A stretch of DNA of 5,256 nucleotides from JBBRUG01 sp038247995 (lineage in GTDB: Bacteria > Chloroflexota > Chloroflexia > Chloroflexales > Chloroflexaceae). The notes below the pieces were generated by a model. The model searched no databases. It saw only the letters and a list, made by a program, of their open reading frames with translations, and was not told the DNA's origin. This document shows positions 1 through 5,177 of this stretch, piece by piece (the first letter of the stretch is position 1; every line of letters begins with the position of its first letter). Location of the stretch: NCBI GenBank assembly GCA_038247995.1, contig JBBRUG010000384.1, positions 1 to 5,256 of the forward strand, written 5' to 3'. The translations under genes and the position numbers were made by a program.

Positions 1-96
1 ACGGAACCACGGAACCACGGAACCACGGAACCGCTGAGCCACGGAGCCACGGAACCACGGAACCACGGAACCACTGAGCCGCTGAATCACTGAACC
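1..96. repeat. Left octamer tandem array (ACGGAACC, 12 units)
   Basis: Twelve consecutive 8-bp units in perfect register. Units 1-4 and 7-9 are exact ACGGAACC. The others are variants (GCTGAGCC, ACGGAGCC, ACTGAGCC, GCTGAATC, ACTGAACC), fitting the consensus RCKGARYC. The array begins at the window edge, so it may extend further left. Its core GGAACC is the reverse complement of the core GGTTCC in the array at 121-232, so the two arrays face each other across a 24-bp non-repetitive spacer (97-120). No start codon with a Shine-Dalgarno site and no coding frame is evident. The function is unknown; the possibilities are a folded intergenic element, a protein-binding array, or a slippage-prone microsatellite. 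Confidence 0.95.
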
Positions 97-120
97 GAGC
101 AAGAACCCGTAACACTATAT

Positions 121-232
121 CCTCGGTTCCTCGGTTCCTCGGTTCCTCGGTTCCTCGGTTCCTCAGTTCCTCGGTTCCTCGGTTCCTCGGTTCCTCGGTT
201 CCTCGGTTCCTCGGTTCCTCAGTTCCTCGGTT
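121..232. repeat. Right octamer tandem array (CCTCGGTT, 14 units)
   Basis: Fourteen consecutive 8-bp units. Twelve are exact CCTCGGTT and two (161-168 and 217-224) are CCTCAGTT. The two variants lie exactly seven units apart, so 121-176 and 177-232 are identical 56-bp copies. This suggests a recent duplication of a seven-unit block. Read on the other strand the unit is AACCGAGG, which shares GGAACC with the left array. Single strands of the two arrays could pair as repeated 6-bp stems separated by 2-nt internal mismatches. The array is much more uniform than the left one. No coding function is apparent. Confidence 0.95.
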
Positions 233-393
233 TCCCTCTGTGTGTCACAATAGTCCTCACTGCCTCACCGCCCACGATACTCCCCCGATACCCACCTGTT
301 ATTGTCACAGCACATTCCCACCGGCATCCCACCCAAGATCCAACCGTGCTGCAGCGGGCAGCCGGCGCCGGTGACGTTCCTCAGGAGGTGCTG
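233..393 (+). promoter_or_regulatory. Leader of the surface-protein gene with Shine-Dalgarno site
   Basis: This stretch between the octamer arrays and the first gene contains no credible ORF. An AGGAGGTG Shine-Dalgarno sequence at 383-390 lies just upstream of the ATG at 394, with 5 nt between GGAGG and the ATG, and it decides the start of the next gene. A TTGTCA at 302-307 resembles a -35 hexamer, but I see no matching -10 box at proper spacing, so no promoter is called. The sequence is otherwise C-rich without clear structure. Confidence 0.6.
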
Positions 394-1809
394 ATGTCTA
401 AGCTATGGTTCTTCCCCCGCCGTAATGCAATCCTCATTGTCCTGCTCGTCAGCGCACTCGTCGGTTCCGCCTTGATCGGCCTGGCCCGTACTGTCGCCGG
501 ACAGGCGGCGCTTCAGGCCGGCGCGCCCGGCATCGTGAGCTACCAGGGTTATTTACAGGACGGTGCGAATCAACCCTTCGACGGGACGACGTCGATCAGC
601 TTCGCGATTTACCCGACCCTCACCGGCGGGAGCGCGCTCTGGCAGGAAACCCAGAGCAATGTGAGCGTCACCGATGGCTTTTTCAGTGTGCTCCTGGGCA
701 GTGTAACGCCCTTCACCGCAGCGGCGTTCAACCAGCCCGAGCGCTACCTGCAAGCCACCGTCGATCTGGGCGCCGGCGCAACCACGCTGCCGCGCCAACA
801 ACTCGCCGCCGTACCCTACGCGCTCCAGGCTCAGGAAGCCGCCAGCGTGCCCTGGAGCGGGATCACCGGCGTGCCGAGCGACCTGGGCGGCAGTTACGAG
901 AATGTGATCGTCGTAGCCAAGAGCGGTGGCGACTACACCTCGGTGGCCGAAGCCCTCGCCACAACCAGCAGCGCCGCATCCACTAATCGCTACCTGGTCT
1001 GGGTGGCGCCCGGCGTCTACGCCGAAACCGAGCTGAGCCAGGTGCGCCAATACGTGCATCTACGCGGCGCCGGGCCGAATGCGACAGTTGTCACCTCGAC
1101 GCGCAGCGGCGGCACGCCGGGCAATGTCTCAGCTACGGTCCAACTCGACGACAACGGATGGGTGAGCGACATCACGATCCGCAACAGCGGCACCGGCGTC
1201 TTCGGCATCGGCATCTGGAGCAATGCAGCCACCCGCGCCACGGTTGTCGAGCATGTTGTAGCCGAGGCAACCGGCGCCGGCGGCACCGGACACTACGCAG
1301 TCTATCTGAATGACGCCGAACCGACGATCCGCAATAGCCGCCTGCGCGCTTATGGCGCCACCGGCTTCGGTACCGGCGTGAACGCTGCGTTGGGCGTAGT
1401 CAATGTTGCCGGCGGCTTCCCACAACCACTGATCGAGAGCAGTGTGCTGATCGGCGGTACAAGCACCACCGACGAGAAGAGTTGTGCTGGAAATAGCGGA
1501 ACAGGCTTCGCGATCCAATACACTTCAACGGCCGCCCAGGTGCGCGACAGCATCCTCTGTGGCGATCGGCGTACCATTTTTGGCGGTGTAAGCGGGATTA
1601 CGCGGATCGCCCATTCGCAGATCTGGTCGAGCGGCACAATTAACTCGTACCTGGTGGAAACTAGCGGCAGCGCAACGATCCTGATCGCTACCTCGCAGGT
1701 CATCCACAGTAACACAAATAAGCTGGCGCCGGGTTCAGCGCCCACCTCGCTGCAATGCACTCAATCGTACAAGGGGGCCTACAGCGACGCGAACAGCGCG
1801 TGTGAATAG
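394..1809 (+). CDS. Secreted/surface beta-helix (pectin-lyase-fold-like) protein
   Basis: A 471-residue protein that is probably exported and cell-surface associated. The ATG at 394 is preferred over an in-frame GTG at 346 because AGGAGGTG precedes it and the N-terminus then becomes a signal sequence: basic start (MSKLWFFPRR), hydrophobic stretch at about 12-30, possible cleavage near VAGQAA (34-39). Residues 47-145 form a conserved N-terminal module (VSYQGYLQDG, ALWQETQ, FFSVLLGSVTPF, RQQLAAVPYALQA). It runs into SVPWSGITGVP (151-161), a connector I recall from bacterial surface and tail-fibre-like proteins. From about 170 (VIVVAKSGGDYTSVAEAL) the sequence resembles pectinesterase-type right-handed beta-helices, with repeated I-R-N-S rungs at 262-265 and 312-315. 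The end (LQCTQSY...YSDANSAC) has Cys455 and Cys470, and Cys364 and Cys389 could form another disulfide. No catalytic residues can be assigned, so adhesion or a structural role is as likely as polysaccharide degradation. The next gene starts 12 nt downstream. Confidence 0.85.
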   Translation: MSKLWFFPRRNAILIVLLVSALVGSALIGLARTVAGQAALQAGAPGIVSYQGYLQDGANQPFDGTTSISFAIYPTLTGGSALWQETQSNVSVTDGFFSVLLGSVTPFTAAAFNQPERYLQATVDLGAGATTLPRQQLAAVPYALQAQEAASVPWSGITGVPSDLGGSYENVIVVAKSGGDYTSVAEALATTSSAASTNRYLVWVAPGVYAETELSQVRQYVHLRGAGPNATVVTSTRSGGTPGNVSATVQLDDNGWVSDITIRNSGTGVFGIGIWSNAATRATVVEHVVAEATGAGGTGHYAVYLNDAEPTIRNSRLRAYGATGFGTGVNAALGVVNVAGGFPQPLIESSVLIGGTSTTDEKSCAGNSGTGFAIQYTSTAAQVRDSILCGDRRTIFGGVSGITRIAHSQIWSSGTINSYLVETSGSATILIATSQVIHSNTNKLAPGSAPTSLQCTQSYKGAYSDANSACE

Positions 1810-1821
1810 GGGGGTAGGACA

Positions 1822-2253
1822 ATGCAGCCGAAGCAAACGACCTACACCCGCCTGGCTCTGATCAGTGTACTCGCCGGGTTGTTGTTCGCCGGGATCATCT
1901 TCGCCGCTGGGGAATCGATCCCGCACAACGCATTCACCGGGGGCGGGGGCACGCTCAGCGCCGCAGGCGTGCAATTGCGCGCCGCACTGGGCCAACCGGC
2001 TGCCGGCGCTGTAGGCAGCGAGACAACGCTCTGTAGTGGGATCATCTGTGGGCCTGGGGTTAGCGCGCCGCCACCGACGCCCGGCCCCAGCCCAACGCCC
2101 GGCCCGACAGCAACGCCCGGCCCTGGGCCAGCGCCGAGCGAAAAGCTCTTCCTACCACTTACGCAACACCCACTACCACCTCGAAATTATGGCCCCACCG
2201 CCACACCAACGCACTGTATTTATCCTACGGATCTGGCGCGAGTCCGGCGGTGA
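1822..2253 (+). CDS. Small secreted protein with Pro/Thr linker and FLPL motif
   Basis: A 143-residue protein, probably exported. The start is the ATG after GGTAGGACA, a modest Shine-Dalgarno site, 12 nt past the upstream stop. Residues 1-29 form a signal peptide (polar start MQPKQTTYTR, hydrophobic LALISVLAGLLFAGIIFAAG). A short module follows at about 37-78: FTGGGGTLSAAG, ALGQPAAGAVGS and LCSGIICGPG with two cysteines (Cys71, Cys76). I recall this pattern (GQPxAG then a G/C-rich close) from short Chloroflexota exported proteins. Residues 81-106 are a Pro/Thr/Gly linker with TPGP repeats. KLFLPLTQ (about 108-115) resembles the extreme C-terminus of such proteins, yet translation continues 28 residues into sequence of different character that overlaps the next gene by 65 bp. 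This suggests the original stop was lost by mutation or rearrangement. No enzymatic function is suggested. Confidence 0.7.
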   Translation: MQPKQTTYTRLALISVLAGLLFAGIIFAAGESIPHNAFTGGGGTLSAAGVQLRAALGQPAAGAVGSETTLCSGIICGPGVSAPPPTPGPSPTPGPTATPGPGPAPSEKLFLPLTQHPLPPRNYGPTATPTHCIYPTDLARVRR

Positions 2254-2401
2254 TCTACGTGGATCGCTCCAGAGTGCTCCGACAGGCGATCTCCGTTATT
2301 TTGCCACCCTCAATGGTCTGGTGACGATTTTGCAAACGGCGTTGGGCGAAGCCGCCGCACCAGGCAATCTACTACCGTCGGAGCCGCCACATGAACATTG
2401 A
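2189..2401 (+). CDS. Small FILRIWRE-type conserved hypothetical protein
   Basis: A 70-residue protein in a different frame from the secreted-protein gene whose last 65 bp it overlaps. The body (TVFILRIWRESGGDLRGSLQ, then PTGDLRYFATLNGLVTILQ) matches a pattern I recall from short Chloroflexota proteins: a beta strand F-x-x-R-I-W-R-E, then a W/L-R-G-x-L strand, a G-x-x-R-Y-F-x-x-L segment, and a final helix. I know of no assigned function. The ATG at 2189 is chosen because it is the nearest start before the conserved part; it has no clear Shine-Dalgarno site, so expression may depend on translational coupling. The tail (EAAAPGNLLPSEPPHEH) is low-complexity and probably disordered. The frame is open upstream to 2036, but that part is Arg/Pro-rich shadow sequence. 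Confidence 0.55.
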   Translation: MAPPPHQRTVFILRIWRESGGDLRGSLQSAPTGDLRYFATLNGLVTILQTALGEAAAPGNLLPSEPPHEH

Positions 2402-2412
2402 GCAGGACAACA

Positions 2413-2599
2413 ATGGCGCGCAGCAAAACTTCCCTTTGGAGCCGTTTCCTGATCGTTATGCTGCGCATCAGCGCTTACACACCAAGCACGCCGACAGCTA
2501 ACTTCGAGCCGCCGGGATTGCGCGAACAACCTGCCGGCAAACGAATTGGCGCTGCTCGCCGAGCCGTGGCGGCTCTACTTGCCGACGCTGCGACGATGA
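2413..2599 (+). pseudogene. Possible frameshifted remnant of a small secreted protein
   Basis: One frame, open from a TTG at 2398 or an ATG at 2413 (weak AGGA at 2404-2407) to a stop at 2605-2607, gives a signal-like N-terminus (MARSKTSLWSRFLIVML) and a short Thr/Pro stretch (YTPSTPTANFEPPG), then loses character. Another frame, shifted by +1 and ending with TGA at 2597-2599, gives NELALLAEPWRLYLPTLRR directly before the stop. Y/F-LP-x-x-x-R at the very C-terminus is the ending I recall from many exported Chloroflexota proteins. Joining the two would give a small exported protein: signal, Thr/Pro linker, YLPTLRR. The simplest reading is a decayed or frameshifted gene. The alternatives are a chance resemblance or a real 64-69 aa protein in the first frame alone. 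A third frame (ATG at 2391, 36 codons) is also open and not recognised. Confidence 0.3.
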
Positions 2600-2604
2600 C
2601 CGAG

Positions 2605-2685
2605 TGACATGGTGAGCGGGTGACCCGGTGACACCTGACGGCCAACAGCACTGCCGTATCACCCCGTCATCTTGTCACCCGGTCA
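2605..2685. repeat. Facing TGACNNGG octamer array at convergent gene ends
   Basis: The left half has an 8-bp period: TGACATGG (2605), TGAGCGGG (2613), TGACCCGG (2621), then TGACACC (2629, one base short) and TGACGG (2636). The right half has reverse-complement cores at the same 8-bp spacing: ATCA at 2658 and GTCA at 2666, 2674 and 2682. ACGGC (2638-2642) and GCCGT (2653-2657) can form the innermost stem around a 10-nt loop. The whole is a long imperfect inverted repeat between the + strand genes and the 3' end of ruvA, so a bidirectional terminator or mRNA 3'-end stabiliser is plausible. No U-tract follows on either strand. The architecture matches 1-232 but the unit sequence differs. Confidence 0.75.
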
Positions 2686-2687
2686 GG

Positions 2688-3284
2688 TTACGCGCTGCCG
2701 AAATAGCGCAACGCCAGGCGCAAGCGGTCTTCGAGGGTATCGGGGGCGTCGGCGGGGAGAGAGGCAATCGCAGTGGCAGCTTCGGCGCTGTTATAGCCAA
2801 GGTTGACGAGCAGTTCGGCCAGTTCGTTGTTGACGGCGGCAGCGGCAGGAGTGAGGCCGGGCATCGGGGTAGGCATGCCCTTCAGATCGAGCTTGCCCTT
2901 CAATTCCAGCACCAGTCGTTCAGCCGTCTTCTTGCCGATACCCGGCACCCGCGCCAGACGAGCGGTATCGCCCTGGGCAATGGCAAAACGCAACTCGTCG
3001 GGAGCGCCGGCCGAGAGCACATTCAGCGCCACCTTCGGGCCAATCCCGGTGACGGCAAGCAAGCTCTCGAACAGGGTACGCTGCTGGGTGTTAGTGAAGC
3101 CATAGAGGCTCAGGCTATCCTCGCGCACGATCTGCACTGTCAGCAGGAAAAGCGCATCGCCCACGGCGCCGACACTGCCCAACACGGTACGCGGCGCGTA
3201 CACCAGGTAGCCTACGCCGCCCACCTCCAACACGAGGTGATCGACGGCGAGATGAACAATTGTACCGCGTAGAGAAGCGATCAT
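2688..3284 (-). CDS. ruvA: Holliday junction branch-migration complex subunit RuvA
   Basis: A 198-residue protein of normal RuvA length. RuvA forms tetramers that bind four-way DNA junctions and load the RuvB helicase motor for branch migration during recombination and repair. The N-terminal OB fold starts MIASLRGTIV and ends near SLSLYGF (57-63). VRED (53-56) fits the acidic-pin region that separates strands at the junction. Helix-hairpin-helix 1 is VTGIGPKVALNVLS (78-91) and helix-hairpin-helix 2 is VPGIGKKTAERLVLELKGKL (113-132). A Pro/Ala-rich linker (about 137-152) leads to the RuvB-binding domain III (ELAELLVNLGY...AL, 154-192). The start is clear by homology, but no good Shine-Dalgarno site precedes it (GAGCCTTTT lies directly before the ATG). 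The gene lies 54 bp downstream of etfA on the same strand; ruvB and ruvC are not in the window. Confidence 0.97.
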   Translation of the reverse strand: MIASLRGTIVHLAVDHLVLEVGGVGYLVYAPRTVLGSVGAVGDALFLLTVQIVREDSLSLYGFTNTQQRTLFESLLAVTGIGPKVALNVLSAGAPDELRFAIAQGDTARLARVPGIGKKTAERLVLELKGKLDLKGMPTPMPGLTPAAAAVNNELAELLVNLGYNSAEAATAIASLPADAPDTLEDRLRLALRYFGSA

Positions 3285-3328
3285 AAAAGGCTCGACGTGC
3301 TAGCGTCGCCGCACGGCGCCAGCACGTC
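3285..3328 (-). terminator. Terminator-like hairpin between etfA and ruvA
   Basis: An 8-bp perfect inverted repeat (GACGTGCT at 3294-3301, AGCACGTC at 3321-3328) extends inward through a mismatch into a GC-rich inner stem (3303-3308 with 3314-3319) and a 5-nt loop. On the minus strand it is followed by GAGCC and TTTT, whose last T abuts the ruvA ATG. This resembles a weak intrinsic terminator for the etfBA transcript. The T-run is short, so partial read-through into ruvA is possible. Alternatively it is a leader structure affecting ruvA translation. The stem is seen directly; the role is inferred. Confidence 0.55.
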
Positions 3329-3338
3329 ATACGATACC

Positions 3339-4319
3339 TTAGCGCCCAAGGCGTGCTTTAAGTTCATCGGTCAGTAACGGCAGCACTTCGTTGAGATCGC
3401 CGACGAGGCCGTAGCTGGCGATGCGGAAGATCGGCGCCTCGGCGTCTTTGTTGATCGCCACAATTGTGCGGCTACTGCGCATACCGGCCAGGTGCTGGAT
3501 TGCTCCGCTGACGCCGCAGGCCATGTACAGTTTGGGGCTAACCGTCTTACCCGTCTGACCGACCTGATGTTCATAGGGCACCCAGCCATCATCAACGATC
3601 GCCCGGGAAGCGCCGTAAGCGCCGCCCAACGCTTCGGCCAGCGGCGGGATGAGCTTATAGTAGTTATCTTTGTTGCCCAGGCCACGCCCACCGGTAACAA
3701 TGATCGGCGCATCACTCAGGTTCACGGCGCCGCTCTTCGCAGCGGTATTAGTTACCTTTGTACGCGCCGCAACCTCGGGCATGGCCACGGTCTGGATCGA
3801 GCCACTGCGCCCATCCGTCGCCTCGGCTTCGGGGAAGCTCTGCTTGCGCGCCAGGATCACCGCCGGCGCGCTCGCGGCCATCCGGTAGGTGTTGATCACA
3901 TTTCCGCCGTGCGAGGGACGCACCACCTGGATTGCACCATCAGCCAGGCTGATATCGGTGACATCCACCGCCAGGCCGGCGCCAAGATCGGCAGCAAGCG
4001 ACGCGCCGAAATCGCGCATCTGGAAGCTGGAACCGGCCAAAATAACTGACGGCTGTACCGTCTGCACAACGGCCAGCGCCGCCGCGACATACGCATCGGT
4101 GGTGTACTGAGCGAGCGCCGCGTCGTTCACCACATAAACTGTATCGGCGCCCAGCGCAACCGCCGCTTCGGCCAGCGCGCCGCCATTTTCGGCGATCACC
4201 AGCGCGGTAAGCGAACTGCTGAGCGCCAACGCCAAGGCCTTGCCTTTGCCAAGCAACTCGCGCGACACTGCGGCAACTTCGCCGCCCACCTGTTCAATCA
4301 GGACCAGTACGCTACCCAT
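3339..4319 (-). CDS. etfA: Electron transfer flavoprotein subunit alpha
   Basis: A 326-residue FAD-carrying subunit of the cytoplasmic ETF heterodimer, which receives electrons from acyl-CoA dehydrogenases and related flavoenzymes and passes them onward, classically to ETF-quinone oxidoreductase. The N-terminal domain (MGSVLVLIEQ, GADTVYVVND, PSVILAGSS, RPSHGGN at 134-140) is the Rossmann-like ETF fold. The C-terminal FAD domain is canonical: IIVTGGRGLG (206-215), GASRAIVDDGWVPYEHQVG (236-254), QTGKTV (255-260), GVSGAIQHLAGM (269-280), AINKDAEAPIF (288-298) and YGLVGDL (303-309). The start has a good AAGGAG Shine-Dalgarno site (minus strand, 4331-4326) 6 nt upstream. It lies 51 bp downstream of etfB on the same strand, so cotranscription is expected. 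No quinone oxidoreductase or dehydrogenase gene is visible here, so the physiological partner is unknown. Confidence 0.97.
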   Translation of the reverse strand: MGSVLVLIEQVGGEVAAVSRELLGKGKALALALSSSLTALVIAENGGALAEAAVALGADTVYVVNDAALAQYTTDAYVAAALAVVQTVQPSVILAGSSFQMRDFGASLAADLGAGLAVDVTDISLADGAIQVVRPSHGGNVINTYRMAASAPAVILARKQSFPEAEATDGRSGSIQTVAMPEVAARTKVTNTAAKSGAVNLSDAPIIVTGGRGLGNKDNYYKLIPPLAEALGGAYGASRAIVDDGWVPYEHQVGQTGKTVSPKLYMACGVSGAIQHLAGMRSSRTIVAINKDAEAPIFRIASYGLVGDLNEVLPLLTDELKARLGR

Positions 4320-4370
4320 AATGCACTCCTTACGTGTTACATCGTGCGTTCCGCACGATGTAACACGTAA
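4320..4370 (-). promoter_or_regulatory. Perfect 19-bp hairpin in the etfB-etfA gap, next to the etfA ribosome site
   Basis: TTACGTGTTACATCGTGCG (4330-4348) and its exact reverse complement (4352-4370) flank the loop TTC. The hairpin begins directly after the etfB stop codon, and its far arm ends in the first two bases of the etfA Shine-Dalgarno AAGGAG (CTCCTT on +, 4326-4331). No U-run follows on either strand, so it is not a normal intrinsic terminator. Inferred roles: protection of the etfB mRNA 3' end, tuning of the EtfB:EtfA ratio through ribosome access, or a site for a dimeric DNA-binding protein. Confidence 0.85.
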
Positions 4371-5153
4371 TTAAATCACCTGGTTTTCCAAGAGCTTCTG
4401 CACCAGCGCCTTCACCTTCGCCGCAGTATCGGCGCCGGCGATCATTTCGCCTCTGGCGCGCGGCGGAGCGGGCGTGCGGGTAACCAGCGTTGTCGCAGAA
4501 GTGAGGTCAGCGTCACTCAGACCGAGGTCGGCGGCGTTCCAGACCGGCGGATCGATCTTTGCCACCCGTTTGATCTTCAGCAGCGAGGGGTAACGCGGGC
4601 TGTTAATGTCTTTGATCACACTGACCACGGCCGGCAGCGCGCCCTCAACCGTCTCGACTGTCTGCTCCAGGTGCCGTTCAGCGATGATGGTTTGCGCAGC
4701 CGGGTCGAGAGCCTGGATCTTACCAACATAGGTTAACTGCGCCCAACCGAGTTTCCGCGCCAGGGCGGGCGCAAATGCGCCACTCTCATCATCGGTGGAG
4801 TTACGCCCGGTAAGCACGAGGTCAACATCGCCAAGCTTGGTAATTGCCGCCGCAACGACACGCGCACTAGCCAGCGTGTCGAGGTTGGCGAAGGCCGGAT
4901 CGCTCAGCAGCAGCGCATCGGTGGCGCCCATCGCCAACGCCCGCCGCAACTGTTCAACCCAAGTGTCGGCGCCGAGCGACAAAACAGTAAGTTTGCCGTC
5001 GTGCTGTTCGTTCCAGGCAATGCCCTCCTCGACGGCATATTCATCGAAGAGGTTCATAATCTTCTCGATCCCGTCGGCGTTCACGCTCAGGTCGTTATTA
5101 ATCGCTACCGAGTTGTCGCGCGGGACCTGTTTGATACACACCACGATGTGCAT
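4371..5153 (-). CDS. etfB: Electron transfer flavoprotein subunit beta
   Basis: A 260-residue partner of EtfA; family members bind AMP and contact the dehydrogenase partner. It shows the typical EtfB start MHIVVCIKQVPRD, the NLFDEYAVEEGI segment (34-45), GKLTVLSLGAD (53-63), and ALAMGATDALLLSD (72-85). LVLTGRNSTDDESGAFAPALA (112-132) lies where the nucleotide-binding loop is expected. The ETF-beta signature region follows (TVETVEGALPAVVSV, 165-179), then the RYPSLLKIKRVAK segment (187-199) and DLGL (209-212). The usual loop is close to GRQAIDGDTAQVGP; here it reads GRNSTDDESGAFAP, keeping G-R, the acidic centre and the final Pro but replacing most other positions. The start is supported by AAGGAG (5164-5159, minus strand), 5 nt before the ATG. 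It is the first gene of the etfBA unit; no clear promoter is visible upstream in the window. Confidence 0.97.
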   Translation of the reverse strand: MHIVVCIKQVPRDNSVAINNDLSVNADGIEKIMNLFDEYAVEEGIAWNEQHDGKLTVLSLGADTWVEQLRRALAMGATDALLLSDPAFANLDTLASARVVAAAITKLGDVDLVLTGRNSTDDESGAFAPALARKLGWAQLTYVGKIQALDPAAQTIIAERHLEQTVETVEGALPAVVSVIKDINSPRYPSLLKIKRVAKIDPPVWNAADLGLSDADLTSATTLVTRTPAPPRARGEMIAGADTAAKVKALVQKLLENQVI

Positions 5154-5177
5154 AACAACTCCTTAATCGTGCGTCCG
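5154..5177 (-). promoter_or_regulatory. etfB ribosome-binding leader, similar to the etfA leader
   Basis: On the + strand this reads CTCCTTA (5159-5165), ATCGTGCGT (5166-5174), CCG. The etfA leader has the same three blocks in the same order (4326-4332, 4341-4349, 4351-4353), separated by an extra CGTGTTAC (4333-4340) and one T. Both carry AAGGAG on the minus strand. The shared sequence beyond the Shine-Dalgarno site suggests a duplicated leader or a common regulatory site. Confidence 0.7.

Noticed and set aside
1..232. CRISPR array
   Set aside because: The units are 8 bp and directly contiguous, with no unique spacers and no cas genes nearby.
346..393. GTG at 346 as start of the surface protein
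   Set aside because: It would add 16 residues before the signal sequence; the ATG at 394 has a strong AGGAGGTG just upstream.
553..1995. Several - strand ORFs opposite the surface-protein genes
   Set aside because: They overlap one another and the well-supported + strand genes, lack starts with Shine-Dalgarno sites and have no recognisable motifs.
2398..2607. Intact 69-codon gene starting with TTG
   Set aside because: Only the first 40 or so residues resemble an exported protein; the rest is low-complexity and another frame carries the plausible C-terminus, so a remnant was reported instead.
2628..3272. 214-codon + strand ORF opposite ruvA
   Set aside because: It is antisense to a clear full-length ruvA, has a Gln/His/Arg-rich composition and no recognisable domain, so it is a GC-rich shadow frame.
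3492..4049. 185-codon + strand ORF opposite etfA
   Set aside because: It lies entirely within a canonical etfA on the other strand and shows no domain or ribosome-binding site.
4330..4370. Intrinsic terminator between etfB and etfA
   Set aside because: The stem is perfect but no U-run follows on either strand, and it adjoins the etfA ribosome-binding site.
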